This document shows positions 25,419 to 33,918 of a stretch of 46,017 bases of DNA, one piece after another (the first letter of the stretch is position 1; each line of letters begins with the position of its first letter). The translations under genes and the position numbers were made by a program. The DNA comes from Saprospiraceae bacterium (GTDB lineage Bacteria > Bacteroidota > Bacteroidia > Chitinophagales > Saprospiraceae). The stretch is from contig BQJU01000056.1 of NCBI GenBank assembly GCA_021604865.1, positions 1 through 46,017 of the forward strand, in the 5' to 3' direction. The notes under the pieces are model-generated. The model was not told where the DNA came from and did not search any database. It saw only the letters and a list, made by a program, of their open reading frames with translations.

Positions 25419-25991
25419 ATGATGATTACAAAGGATTTGATAAAATCATGTGTTGAAGGTGATGAAAAGTCACAACGACAGCTATATGAGTTATGCTTTC
25501 CATTTCTCATGGGGGTATGTATTCGATTTGCCCAATCTAAACCTGATGCAATGGATTTTTTTAATGTAGGATTCTTTAAAATATTGAAATCCCTCAAGAA
25601 ATATAGTGGGGAAGGAAATTTTTTGGGCTGGGCAAAAAGAGTTATGATAAACTCAATTATCGATGAAATGAGAAAACAAAAAATGTATAATGAACATGTT
25701 AAACTACTTGAGGAATCAGGATTAAGATGGCAGGTTGAAAGTCAACAAGATTGGTTTGATGAATTAGCTGTTTCCCAGGAGGAAATACTTTCCTTTATCT
25801 CAGAGCTACCTCTGTTAACTTCTAGTGTATTTAACCTCTTTGCAATAGAAGGTTACAAGCATAAAGAAATCGCTAATATGCTAGGGATTGGGGTAAGTGC
25901 CTCTAAATGGCATTATGCAAGTGCAAAGAAAAAGCTGCAGGTGAAGATTTTAAAAGTGATGAAATCACGTAGTCTTTCAATCTTCCTTTGA
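25419..25991 (+). CDS. ECF-type RNA polymerase sigma factor
   Basis: 190 residues. Sigma region 2 is at ~40-85 (DAMDFFNVGFFKILKSL, then GNFLGWAKRVMINSIIDEMR) and region 4 at ~128-180 (ELPLLTSSVFNLFAIEGYKHKEIANMLGI...SASKWHYASAKKKLQ), the standard ECF layout with a helix-turn-helix for the -35 element. Size is normal. Two ATGs stand next to each other; the first is used. The gene and the two after it are AT-richer than the flanking genes. The likely anti-sigma function would be expected next door, where the membrane-anchored barrel protein begins 22 bp later. Confidence 0.9.
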   Translation: MMITKDLIKSCVEGDEKSQRQLYELCFPFLMGVCIRFAQSKPDAMDFFNVGFFKILKSLKKYSGEGNFLGWAKRVMINSIIDEMRKQKMYNEHVKLLEESGLRWQVESQQDWFDELAVSQEEILSFISELPLLTSSVFNLFAIEGYKHKEIANMLGIGVSASKWHYASAKKKLQVKILKVMKSRSLSIFL

Positions 25992-26013
25992 TTGGAAAAA
26001 AGTAGTAACTAAA

Positions 26014-27204
26014 ATGGAAAAGAAAGATAAACCTACATTTGAAACATTCATTCAAGATAAATTTAGAGATCAATCCTTTGATTTTAAGGAAGAATATTGG
26101 GTAGCTGCTAATGCTAAGTTTACGCAATTAAAAAAGGAAAAAAAAGAAAGGCAGCGCAAGCTATTTCTCTTTTTCCTTCTTGGATTTTTCCTGTTGGTTG
26201 TATTGCTACACTTCATGTTTAAGTCTTCACAGGAACAGAACCATCCAAAAAGACTACAAATGGTAGACAGCCAGGTAATGGCTAATACCGTTACGCAGAT
26301 TCAAGATACAATTGAGTGTCTTGACCTCCCTCTAAATGATGAGAACTTTGAGTCCTTAAAGAAAGTTCTTGCTTTTTCACAGGATGCCCAGGATGTGCCC
26401 CATAAGCTTGAAGTTAATAAAAATTATTATCTAGATGCAAAGAAACTAGATAGCTTAGAAATTGAGACAGATATCAAAACAAATGTTCAAAAGGAAGAGA
26501 ATTTACCAAGCTTAAAGGCCTCATCATTGCCGTCGATAGAGCCCCTATCTTTTCACTCAAAAGATGATGAACTATTTATTCTGAAGGAAGATCTTAATCG
26601 TAGTACATATCGCTGGTCTATGGCTTTTGAATTGTTTGCTGGGAACGGAATTAGCAAAAGTTATAAGGACGTTTCCACTTCAGAAGCAACTTTTTTAATC
26701 AATTACCATTTTAAACCAGATTGGCGTTTATCAGCGGGAATTGGCTATAAGTTGATAACAGGAAGGCTACCAATTGGGGTTTCGGAGCAAGTGAGCTATG
26801 GTTTTATAGCCACAACCACTCGCTATGAGTGGAATCTACGGAATTTGCATTATTTCTCTATTCCCTTTCAAATAGAATATTCACCAGTGAGCAGACACTC
26901 GTTTACTGCTGGCGGTAGCCTCTATTGCCAAGTTAAAACAGCTGGAAATCTGATCGTTTATCAGAATACTACTTTTCAGTCAGACGAACTTATTTCAGAA
27001 AAAGGGGACGTAGATTATGGTACTAGTATACCACGTTGGATGTTTGATTTAAAACTCGGATACAGGTACCAATTAAATAAAAACCTCGGCACTGGCCTTC
27101 AATTGAGAATCCATCCTGATCGATTGGTGAAATCGAAATATTTTGACATTTCCAATTTTGGAAGACCTACTTTTGTAGGAGTATTTCTCCAGTATAGGTT
27201 TTAG
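26014..27204 (+). CDS. Single-TM protein with outer-membrane beta-barrel-like C-terminal half
   Basis: 396 residues. The N-terminal ~45 residues are charged and cytosolic-looking (FETFIQDKFRDQSFDFKEEYW). A strong hydrophobic helix at ~49-70 (LFLFFLLGFFLLVVLLHFMF) follows a KKEKKERQRK stretch. A polar spacer runs to ~190, and the rest has amphipathic beta strands ending FVGVFLQYRF, an outer-membrane barrel-like ending with terminal Phe. Genes of this build commonly follow ECF sigma genes in Bacteroidota; the cytosolic head could bind the sigma factor, but no ASD motif is obvious. The start is 22 bp after the sigma gene stop, so co-transcription is likely. Confidence 0.75.
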   Translation: MEKKDKPTFETFIQDKFRDQSFDFKEEYWVAANAKFTQLKKEKKERQRKLFLFFLLGFFLLVVLLHFMFKSSQEQNHPKRLQMVDSQVMANTVTQIQDTIECLDLPLNDENFESLKKVLAFSQDAQDVPHKLEVNKNYYLDAKKLDSLEIETDIKTNVQKEENLPSLKASSLPSIEPLSFHSKDDELFILKEDLNRSTYRWSMAFELFAGNGISKSYKDVSTSEATFLINYHFKPDWRLSAGIGYKLITGRLPIGVSEQVSYGFIATTTRYEWNLRNLHYFSIPFQIEYSPVSRHSFTAGGSLYCQVKTAGNLIVYQNTTFQSDELISEKGDVDYGTSIPRWMFDLKLGYRYQLNKNLGTGLQLRIHPDRLVKSKYFDISNFGRPTFVGVFLQYRF

Positions 27205-27292
27205 ACTGTACTGGGAGGCATACTCCTATTGGACACTGGAATTTAAAATTTCAAAAGGGCTTACTCCTAACGGAGAGAGGTAAAAAATATCT

Positions 27293-28447
27293 ATGATGAC
27301 TCGAGTATTGATATCCTTATTTTTGCTTACATTTTTCTCATGCTCGTCAGAGGACTTTCCCGCGCCATACCACGAATCACCGATATTTAAAGTTGATGGA
27401 ACGATAGATGGTAGTCCCTTGAACATATCCGCTGGTGTGGGTGGCTATTTCATGGATAGTTATTTCAGAAAAGATCAACATGATATCTATATCTTCTCGG
27501 GCGAGTTTAAAAAACAAGATTGTAACGAATGTAGAGAGGCGCTTACAGTAAATCTTAAGGATATTAAAGTTTCTACCGATGGCGGAACCTTTGATCCTTT
27601 AACTAGATTCAAAGTTGGGGATGTCACTATCGCACAACCAACTTCTAATCCACAGATAGATTTACAGAGCTATCAGTTTTTTCCTAATTATCCAGGTGCA
27701 AACCCTAATTGGAATTTTCAATGGATATTTAACGGAGTTGATACAGTATATACGTCTTCTCCTATATACCGTTTTCCAAATCTTGAAGAACAGGTAGTCT
27801 CTTTAACCGTTACAAACCCTTTTGATTTTTGTGTAAGTACCTGGGAATATACTGTAGACTTGTGGCAAGGACAACCCGAATGTCCATACATTACCTTTAA
27901 CTACTTAAATTCACCAGAAGGGGAGGTCGGTTTTTTCTTATCTATTCTAGATCAAGATATTGTTAGCTCATCCTGGGATTTTGGAGATGGTGATCAAGGA
28001 GTCTTTGATAGCCAATCCTTGGTGTCTCATACATACGACACCCCCGATTCTTATGAAGTTTGTACAGAGGTGACTTATTTGAATAATTGTACAGATTCTT
28101 TTTGCAGTCCTGTACAGTCTCATCAAGGTGCCGGTTGTGCAATGGGTTTTAACTATTTACCATTATTATTGCCTGACAGCGTTTTTTACCTTTTGTCTAC
28201 AGTAGAGCTTGAATGGGTTTCAGAAGATAACAAGGTTTACTCATCCTCTGTTACTGATGTAGTGCAGAATCCAGAAAGTTTTTTTGAAATAATTGCGATT
28301 GAACCATATGAAGTGGATTTGGATGGAGATAAAACAATGAAGATTACAGCTACTTTAAGTCTAACTTTATTTAATAAAGACAATCCAATAGAATCGATCC
28401 AGCTGCAATGTGATGAGTTAGTGTTTGCAGTAGGTTATCCTGGGTAA
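27293..28447 (+). CDS. PKD-domain lipoprotein
   Basis: 384 residues. The N-terminus LISLFLLTFFSCSSED is a lipoprotein signal with Cys near position 17. A PKD domain is visible at ~215-270 (SSSWDFGDGDQGVFDSQSLV followed by SHTYDTPDSYEVC), and a weaker PKD-like stretch precedes it (~130-195). The N-terminal part (FKVDGTIDGSPLNISAGVGG) resembles the opening of other Bacteroidota lipoproteins of unknown role. Probably anchored in the outer membrane. It lies 88 bp behind the barrel-like protein and likely belongs to the same operon as the sigma factor. Confidence 0.8.
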   Translation: MMTRVLISLFLLTFFSCSSEDFPAPYHESPIFKVDGTIDGSPLNISAGVGGYFMDSYFRKDQHDIYIFSGEFKKQDCNECREALTVNLKDIKVSTDGGTFDPLTRFKVGDVTIAQPTSNPQIDLQSYQFFPNYPGANPNWNFQWIFNGVDTVYTSSPIYRFPNLEEQVVSLTVTNPFDFCVSTWEYTVDLWQGQPECPYITFNYLNSPEGEVGFFLSILDQDIVSSSWDFGDGDQGVFDSQSLVSHTYDTPDSYEVCTEVTYLNNCTDSFCSPVQSHQGAGCAMGFNYLPLLLPDSVFYLLSTVELEWVSEDNKVYSSSVTDVVQNPESFFEIIAIEPYEVDLDGDKTMKITATLSLTLFNKDNPIESIQLQCDELVFAVGYPG

Positions 28448-28901
28448 GCAAACTAAAAATTATCAATTGTTTTCATGCCTCCCCTTCTGCAAGATGAATA
28501 TTCTCTTTTAGAAGAATATATCTTGATTAGACCCCTTTAAGCTGCTTGTGAAGGTGTGTAATGTATTTGAAATAAGGTGATTAAGTGGATGGTTGGTCTA
28601 TGTTTGGTTTCAATTGGTCAGTTATCTTGCAATTCAGATAGATACGCTCTTAAACAACTAACTTTTGGACAATTAGTAAACGTCATATAAGTAATTGTTA
28701 TTCGCTAGTGAGAGACCACCTTTCTTGTTGAGACTTTGCTAATTGTACAATAAAGCAATTTACAATCAATTAAATAACATTCTTTATTAAAGCCATGCTT
28801 TTAGTGTCCAAGCTTAGCTTGGTCTGGAAGATCTATGCTTGAAAATCGGGTAAGTTTTTTGAAACACTTTTTTCAATTCTATAATTTTAAATCAATTTCC
28901 A
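28448..28901. other. AT-rich intergenic region
   Basis: No gene is seen. The only structured feature is an odd palindrome CCAAGCT-T-AGCTTGG at 28808-28822, about 80 bases before the next start codon, which could be an operator. No convincing TAnnTTTG promoter was found by eye. Confidence 0.4.
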
Positions 28902-31900
28902 ATGACTAGGATTTACTATAATTTTTTAGTAATAATTCTCATTCTCCTATTGGTCACTCCCTGGGAGTCATCTTATGCACAAACCTCGCAAGTACGTGGA
29001 GCCAATACCCTGAATGCTTATTTCAGAGGTAAAACCAAACCTCTTTCGGAGCTTGCGCCAAAACCAGCTACGCCAAGAGCGAAAAGAGAGCAGGAAAAGA
29101 CGAACAAGCCAAAGTTTATGCCACCAAATTTTATCAATTTCAAAAGACCTGAAAAAGTAAATACAAATGCATTACCACGGGGAGAAGACCCCGTACGCCA
29201 AAGATTAACTTCACGTGACTTGTTGAATACTGTTACCCCTAATTTAATCATTGAGGGTATCGATGAAGATGCTTCAGATGGAGGAGTTCCTGATACCAAT
29301 GGAGATGTTGGCCCTGACCACTATGTTCAGATGGTAAATGCCTCATGGTTTCAAGTCTTTTCAAAAGATGGGACTGCGCTCACTGCGCCTACAAGTGCGA
29401 ACACTATCTGGAACGAAATTGGGATGAGTTCGTTTTCAGACCCTCTGATCCTTTTTGACGAAGCTGCTGGGCGTTGGTTGATAACTGATTTGGCAAGTAT
29501 TAGCACAGTTCTATATGGTGTTTCTGAAACTGCTGACCCGATGGGCTCATGGAACTTGTATTCTCTCACAGCCCCAAGCCTTGCGGATTACCCCAAGTAT
29601 GGCATTTGGCCAAATGCATATGTTCTAACGATTAATGCAGGGGGGGGTGTTTCCCCTGTTTATGCAATCAATCGAGAGCAGATGCTTGCCGGAGCGTCAA
29701 CAATAGATATACAACGAATTGAAATTCCGGGGCTATCAGGCGGGTTTCCAGTTGTAACTCCAATGGATTGGAATAGTCCTGTTTTGCCTCCAACAGACGA
29801 AGTGTTTGTGGTAAGAATGAACGATGATGCCTGGGGTAATGGAAACGACTCTGATCTAATAGAAGTTTGGAGTATTCTTGTAGACTGGGATGATCCCGAT
29901 AATACAATCTCTACCAAGCAGGAATTGCCAACAGTCCCTTTTGATAGTGACGGCTGCTCTATATCCGTAGGAGGAGACCAGAACTTTGAGTGCATTCCGC
30001 AACCGGGAACGACACAAGGGATAGATGGTATCATGGCCGTGGTGATGCATAATGTCGCTTACTGGAACTACGGGACTCATGAAAGTGCTGCACTGGCCTT
30101 TTCCGTTGATGCAGGAAATGACGTTTCCGGGATAAGATGGATGGAATTAAGAAGGGAACCTGGTGAGGACTGGTTTATTTACCAGGAAGGCACCTATGCA
30201 CCTGACGATGGAGGTCATAGATTTATTCCAGGCATCGCTATTAATGGTAATGGTGATATTGGGCTTGCTTATTCTGTATCAGGGGAAGAAATATTTCCTT
30301 CCCTTCGCTATACTGGGAGAAGAGAAGAGGATCCTTTGGGAGAAATGACCGTGGACGAATTTGAATTCGGTACTGGTACCGGAGTAAGAACAACTGATCG
30401 CTATGGGGATTACGCCAAAATGTCGGTAGACCCACTTGATGGCTCTTTTTGGTTCACCAGCGAATATGTCAAGGCAGATGGTAGCTACGGCACTAAAATA
30501 GTCAACTTTGTGCTTCGTAAAGACACCTTTGATATTGCACCGGTTGCTCTGATTACTCCAGTTGACGATGTACAGCTGACGGATAACGAAACAGTCACCG
30601 TTCAGGTGAAAAACTTGGGACTTGAACCAGCAACGGAAATAATTTTAGGGTATATTTTTGAGAGTATGCCTCCGGTGGCGGAGCCTGCAACAATAGATAC
30701 GCTGTTTCCGGATAGTATTTATGAGCATACTTTTATTCCTACTGTGGACATGGCTGCAATAGGAGACTATAACTTCAAAATATTTGCAACCTTCCCACAG
30801 GATCAGAATTCATTTAATGATACCTTGCGCAGGGTTCGTCGAAATCTGCCGAGATATGATGTCGGAATCTCAAACATTAAAGGATTGGAAGGTATAATCT
30901 GTGCTGAGAGCATAACGGTGAACCTCATTGTAACAAACTATGGGCAGGAAGATATTACCAGTCTGAAAATAGATTATCAATTAAATAACGGCGCTGTTTC
31001 GACTATTGATTGGACAGGAAACCTTGCTAGTGGTGAGACAGAAGCAGTAGAAGTTACTTTGACCTCGGTGCAGAATGGCTCCAATACACTTTTAGCCAGA
31101 ACGAGTATGCCAAATGGAGAAGCAGATGAAATTCCTGACAATGATGAATATTCCAGGCCTTTTCAATCAATTCTTGGAGGTGTCGACGTTACACTTCAAT
31201 TGAATTTTGATCCTTATCCCCCGGAAACGTCCTGGCAATTAGAGGATGAGAATGGAAATATAATATACACGGGAGGTCCCTATACTAATATAGAACCCTT
31301 TGGAAGTACAACTGAAAATTGGTGCCTGGAACTGGAAGGATGTTATACTTTCACAATTTTTGACACTTACGGTGATGGAATGTCCTCAATGTTTGGAAAT
31401 GGCAGTTACAACATTACTTTCGAAGAAAGTACTCTGGCTTCAATTACCAATGCTAATTTTGGATTTGAAGAATCAAATGATTTTTGTATAAGTGATCCAT
31501 GTAGCCTGGAAGCGACATATTCTATTACACCTGAATCTTCATTTGGAAGCGGAGATGGTACAATCCTGGTCACGGTAACTTCAGGCGTTCCTCCTTTTTC
31601 TTTCAGTATAGACGGAGGGGAAACATTCCAATCGGAATCTCTGTTTACGGGGGTATCCAATGGCACCTACCAAATTATCATTTTAGATGCCAATAATTGT
31701 GGGTCAGAAGAAGAAATCATTGTTGGTATGATGGTAGGTACCTCTGATTCTAAAGATACCTATTCACTGGATGTTTATCCAAATCCATCGGCAAATGGGG
31801 CCTTTAAATTAACGGTAGAAGGTCTCCAGGAAGGAAAGCCACTTGAAGTGCAGATATTAGATGCCACTGGCCGACCTATAAGTTATCAAAATTTGGCAGG

Positions 31901-32015
31901 CATTGATGGGAAATACGAGGGTATCATATCTATAAAGCGATTCCCGCCAGGTATGTATATTGTTAGATTTCTGCATCCTGAAATCAATCGACTGCTTAAA
32001 ATTATACGTCTCTAA
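28902..32015 (+). CDS. Large secreted T9SS protein with CARDB-like and SprB-like modules
   Basis: 1037 residues. Signal peptide ends SSYAQ. A Lys/Pro-rich spacer (~50-110) leads to a large domain (~115-545) opening PDTNGDVGPDHYVQMVNASW and containing FDEAAGRWLITDLAS and DRYGDYAKMSVDPLDGSFWF. This block recurs in secreted Bacteroidota proteins as a propeller-like fold of unknown role. Then come two CARDB-like Ig domains (~550-755: VTVQVKNLGLEPATEI, NLIVTNYGQEDITSL), a YTFTIFDTYGDGMSS-type beta module (~760-850), an SprB-like repeat (SVPPFSFSIDGGETF-type, ~875-935) and a T9SS sorting domain (VYPNPSANGAFKL...LLKIIRL). No hallmark catalytic residues seen. Confidence 0.85.
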   Translation: MTRIYYNFLVIILILLLVTPWESSYAQTSQVRGANTLNAYFRGKTKPLSELAPKPATPRAKREQEKTNKPKFMPPNFINFKRPEKVNTNALPRGEDPVRQRLTSRDLLNTVTPNLIIEGIDEDASDGGVPDTNGDVGPDHYVQMVNASWFQVFSKDGTALTAPTSANTIWNEIGMSSFSDPLILFDEAAGRWLITDLASISTVLYGVSETADPMGSWNLYSLTAPSLADYPKYGIWPNAYVLTINAGGGVSPVYAINREQMLAGASTIDIQRIEIPGLSGGFPVVTPMDWNSPVLPPTDEVFVVRMNDDAWGNGNDSDLIEVWSILVDWDDPDNTISTKQELPTVPFDSDGCSISVGGDQNFECIPQPGTTQGIDGIMAVVMHNVAYWNYGTHESAALAFSVDAGNDVSGIRWMELRREPGEDWFIYQEGTYAPDDGGHRFIPGIAINGNGDIGLAYSVSGEEIFPSLRYTGRREEDPLGEMTVDEFEFGTGTGVRTTDRYGDYAKMSVDPLDGSFWFTSEYVKADGSYGTKIVNFVLRKDTFDIAPVALITPVDDVQLTDNETVTVQVKNLGLEPATEIILGYIFESMPPVAEPATIDTLFPDSIYEHTFIPTVDMAAIGDYNFKIFATFPQDQNSFNDTLRRVRRNLPRYDVGISNIKGLEGIICAESITVNLIVTNYGQEDITSLKIDYQLNNGAVSTIDWTGNLASGETEAVEVTLTSVQNGSNTLLARTSMPNGEADEIPDNDEYSRPFQSILGGVDVTLQLNFDPYPPETSWQLEDENGNIIYTGGPYTNIEPFGSTTENWCLELEGCYTFTIFDTYGDGMSSMFGNGSYNITFEESTLASITNANFGFEESNDFCISDPCSLEATYSITPESSFGSGDGTILVTVTSGVPPFSFSIDGGETFQSESLFTGVSNGTYQIIILDANNCGSEEEIIVGMMVGTSDSKDTYSLDVYPNPSANGAFKLTVEGLQEGKPLEVQILDATGRPISYQNLAGIDGKYEGIISIKRFPPGMYIVRFLHPEINRLLKIIRL

Positions 32016-32056
32016 ATCAAACTAGCTCATAATTGTTTGAGCAATTAAGTAGTTCG

Positions 32057-32102
32057 GAGGGCCATCATGAAGATAGCTATAAGGTAGGTGGCCCTCTTTA
32101 TT
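32057..32102 (+). terminator. Intrinsic terminator after the 1037-aa protein gene
   Basis: GAGGGCCATC (32057-32066) pairs with GGTGGCCCTC (32087-32096) with one G-T pair, followed by TTTATT. It lies only ~14 bases before the GTG of the Kunitz gene, so that gene needs its own promoter or read-through. Confidence 0.7.
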
Positions 32103-32115
32103 AAAAATTATTTTT

Positions 32116-32373
32116 GTGAGTCGGAAAATATTGTATTCAATAATCTTAATCGTATTACTATTCACATGTAATCGCAACGTGGAGTCAAATACTCAACCTC
32201 TTCATACAGATTGCTATTTAAAACATGATCCTGGACCTTGCAGAATGGCTATAAAATCATACTATTATGATTCTACCGAGAAGCAATGTCAAGAGTTTAT
32301 CTACGGCGGATGCAAAGGAGTAGTACCATTCAAGACATTGGTTGATTGTCAAAAGAAATGTAACTGCAATTAG
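32116..32373 (+). CDS. Kunitz/BPTI-type protease inhibitor lipoprotein
   Basis: 85 residues, GTG start. Signal SRKILYSIILIVLLFTC is a lipobox with Cys18. The Kunitz core follows: Cys33-x8-Cys42-x15-Cys58-x7-Cys66-x11-Cys78-x3-Cys82. BPTI spacing is 8/15/7/12/3, so only one loop is a residue shorter. Family hallmarks are present: PGPCR, YYYD, and FIYGGC. The residue after the second Cys, Arg43, is the P1 position, predicting inhibition of trypsin-like proteases. An extra Cys84 is unpaired in the canonical fold. Kunitz domains are abundant in animals but rare in bacteria. Export and lipid anchoring fit the need for disulfide formation outside the cytosol. The partner protease is unknown. Confidence 0.88.
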   Translation: MSRKILYSIILIVLLFTCNRNVESNTQPLHTDCYLKHDPGPCRMAIKSYYYDSTEKQCQEFIYGGCKGVVPFKTLVDCQKKCNCN

Positions 32374-32512
32374 ATTTGTTAACAATAGATATTGATTCTA
32401 TGATGTATTGGCAACTGGCATGCTGGCCTTAATAAAAAAGGATGAGGTATATACTTCCCCGGTTATTAAGAGATCAAACTTGCTGCAGATTAAGGTAATT
32501 CTAATCGTATTT

Positions 32513-33523
32513 ATGAGATCACTGCTTTGCTTATTTCTTTATGCAATCACTAGTATATCTGCTTTGCTTGTCTTTTCTCCAGAAGGATTCGAAAATGGTA
32601 TGCATAAATCAGGTTGTTTCTTTTTTGAATTGCAAAGAGTTTCTAGAGGTAATCAAGAAGATAAAGTTGAACCTATCGTATACAGAAGTTCAATGGATAG
32701 CGAGCAATTTTGGCTCGAACCCAAAAACGTAATCCGTGCGAGAGAAATCTTTTGGGTTACGTCATTCACTGCTACTCTATTGTTCTTTTTATGGATATTA
32801 TATGTGTATCAGCAAAAGATAAAAAGATTGAATGCTGAAATTGAAAACAGAGACGGGCTCCTTTCTATCTTTACCTATGTGACTTCTCATGATCTCAAGG
32901 AATCAGTTAGAAACATAAATAACTTTGCATTACTTGCGAAAAGAAACTTGGAAAAAAAGAAATCGAATCCTCAAGAGCTGGAACTTTTAGGGTTTGTTGA
33001 ACGAGGTGCAAAAAGCATCTTCGGAATGATTGATTCATTGAACATATACATGGAAAGCAGCTCCAGTGGAGGCACTTCTGAATTGGTTGAATTAGCTATG
33101 ATATTCAAGTCGGTCAAAAAAAAGTTCATTCCTAGTATTAATGAAAAGAATCTAAACCTACAATTTTTGAACTACTCATCACGTAAGATTATTAATTTCC
33201 CAAAATATGAGCTAGAGCTTATTTTAGAAAATGTAATCCGTAATGGGGTTATTTTCAATAAATCCACTACACCGTCTGTAAAAGTTGAAGTGTTTTCAAG
33301 AGGTAAACGAGTATTATTCAAAGTGACTGACAATGGGATTGGGATAAATAAAGAGTTTCACCATAAGATTTTTCAGCCCCTACAAACATTGGAGAATAAG
33401 AATATTCGCCAGGTTTCAGGGTTGGGACTGACAATCTGCAAAAATATTTTGGATAGACATGGAAAAAGCATTTGGGTGCAATCTGATGGAGCTAATGGTA
33501 GTTCTTTCTATTTTTTCATTTAA
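32513..33523 (+). CDS. Sensor histidine kinase
   Basis: 336 residues from MRSLLCLFLYAITSI, chosen because it begins a membrane segment; TTG at 32408 or ATG at 32420 would add 31-35 residues. Order: TM1 (~3-22); a short external part of ~55 residues; TM2 (~80-99, FWVTSFTATLLFFLWILYVY); a short coiled linker; HisKA-like dimerisation helix with His126 (TYVTSHDLKESVRNI); HATPase_c with LILENVIRNGVIF, DNGIGI and GLGLTICKNI motifs. The SHDLKE form belongs to the HisKA subgroup common in Bacteroidota. No response regulator is adjacent, so it is an orphan kinase. It lies 395 bp upstream of the giant-protein cluster. AT-rich like the Kunitz gene. Confidence 0.85.
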   Translation: MRSLLCLFLYAITSISALLVFSPEGFENGMHKSGCFFFELQRVSRGNQEDKVEPIVYRSSMDSEQFWLEPKNVIRAREIFWVTSFTATLLFFLWILYVYQQKIKRLNAEIENRDGLLSIFTYVTSHDLKESVRNINNFALLAKRNLEKKKSNPQELELLGFVERGAKSIFGMIDSLNIYMESSSSGGTSELVELAMIFKSVKKKFIPSINEKNLNLQFLNYSSRKIINFPKYELELILENVIRNGVIFNKSTTPSVKVEVFSRGKRVLFKVTDNGIGINKEFHHKIFQPLQTLENKNIRQVSGLGLTICKNILDRHGKSIWVQSDGANGSSFYFFI

Positions 33524-33918
33524 ACTGGAGAAGCTATGTGCTCTTTCTGTATTCTAATCTATTAATTATACCTATCGCACAAGCCCTTCCCAAAACATAC
33601 ATTTTTATCCAACTTCTCCTTAGCTAGACTTTTGCATGCTGTCCAGCTTAGATTTTCCACACAACTGTTACAAAAAGTTGCTTCTCATTAAAAAAAAAAC
33701 TATATTTGGCAACGCATATTCTACCGCAGATTATCTCATCAGTGCTAACCTAACGTTCAAGAATACTCAACTACCAAGCAGATTCTTGTTTGATGACCTG
33801 TTTTAACCCTATAACGTGTAAGTAATAAAGGTTCATAACTCCTAATGGTCGGTAGACTACATCCTGACCGTAGGCTCAACCTATATTCATCATTCTTTCA
33901 CCTAAAACCTGGAAAGAT
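33524..33918. other. Intergenic leader region of the giant-protein cluster
   Basis: No gene is seen. It holds a promoter candidate near 33677-33708, and the last bases before the start codon carry a CCTAAAACCT motif that recurs before later genes of the cluster. Confidence 0.5.
33677..33708 (+). promoter_or_regulatory. Candidate Bacteroidota promoter for the giant-protein cluster
   Basis: GTTG (33677-33680) and TATATTTG (33701-33708) with a 20-base spacer match the -33/-7 pattern TTTG...TAnnTTTG, the -7 box perfectly. It would give a leader of about 200 bases. Confidence 0.45.

Noticed and set aside
32029-32045. GCTCATAATTGT near 32033 as another end of the MITE at 1972
   Set aside because: The match is short, the outer GTACCC bases differ and no inverted partner or target duplication is found.
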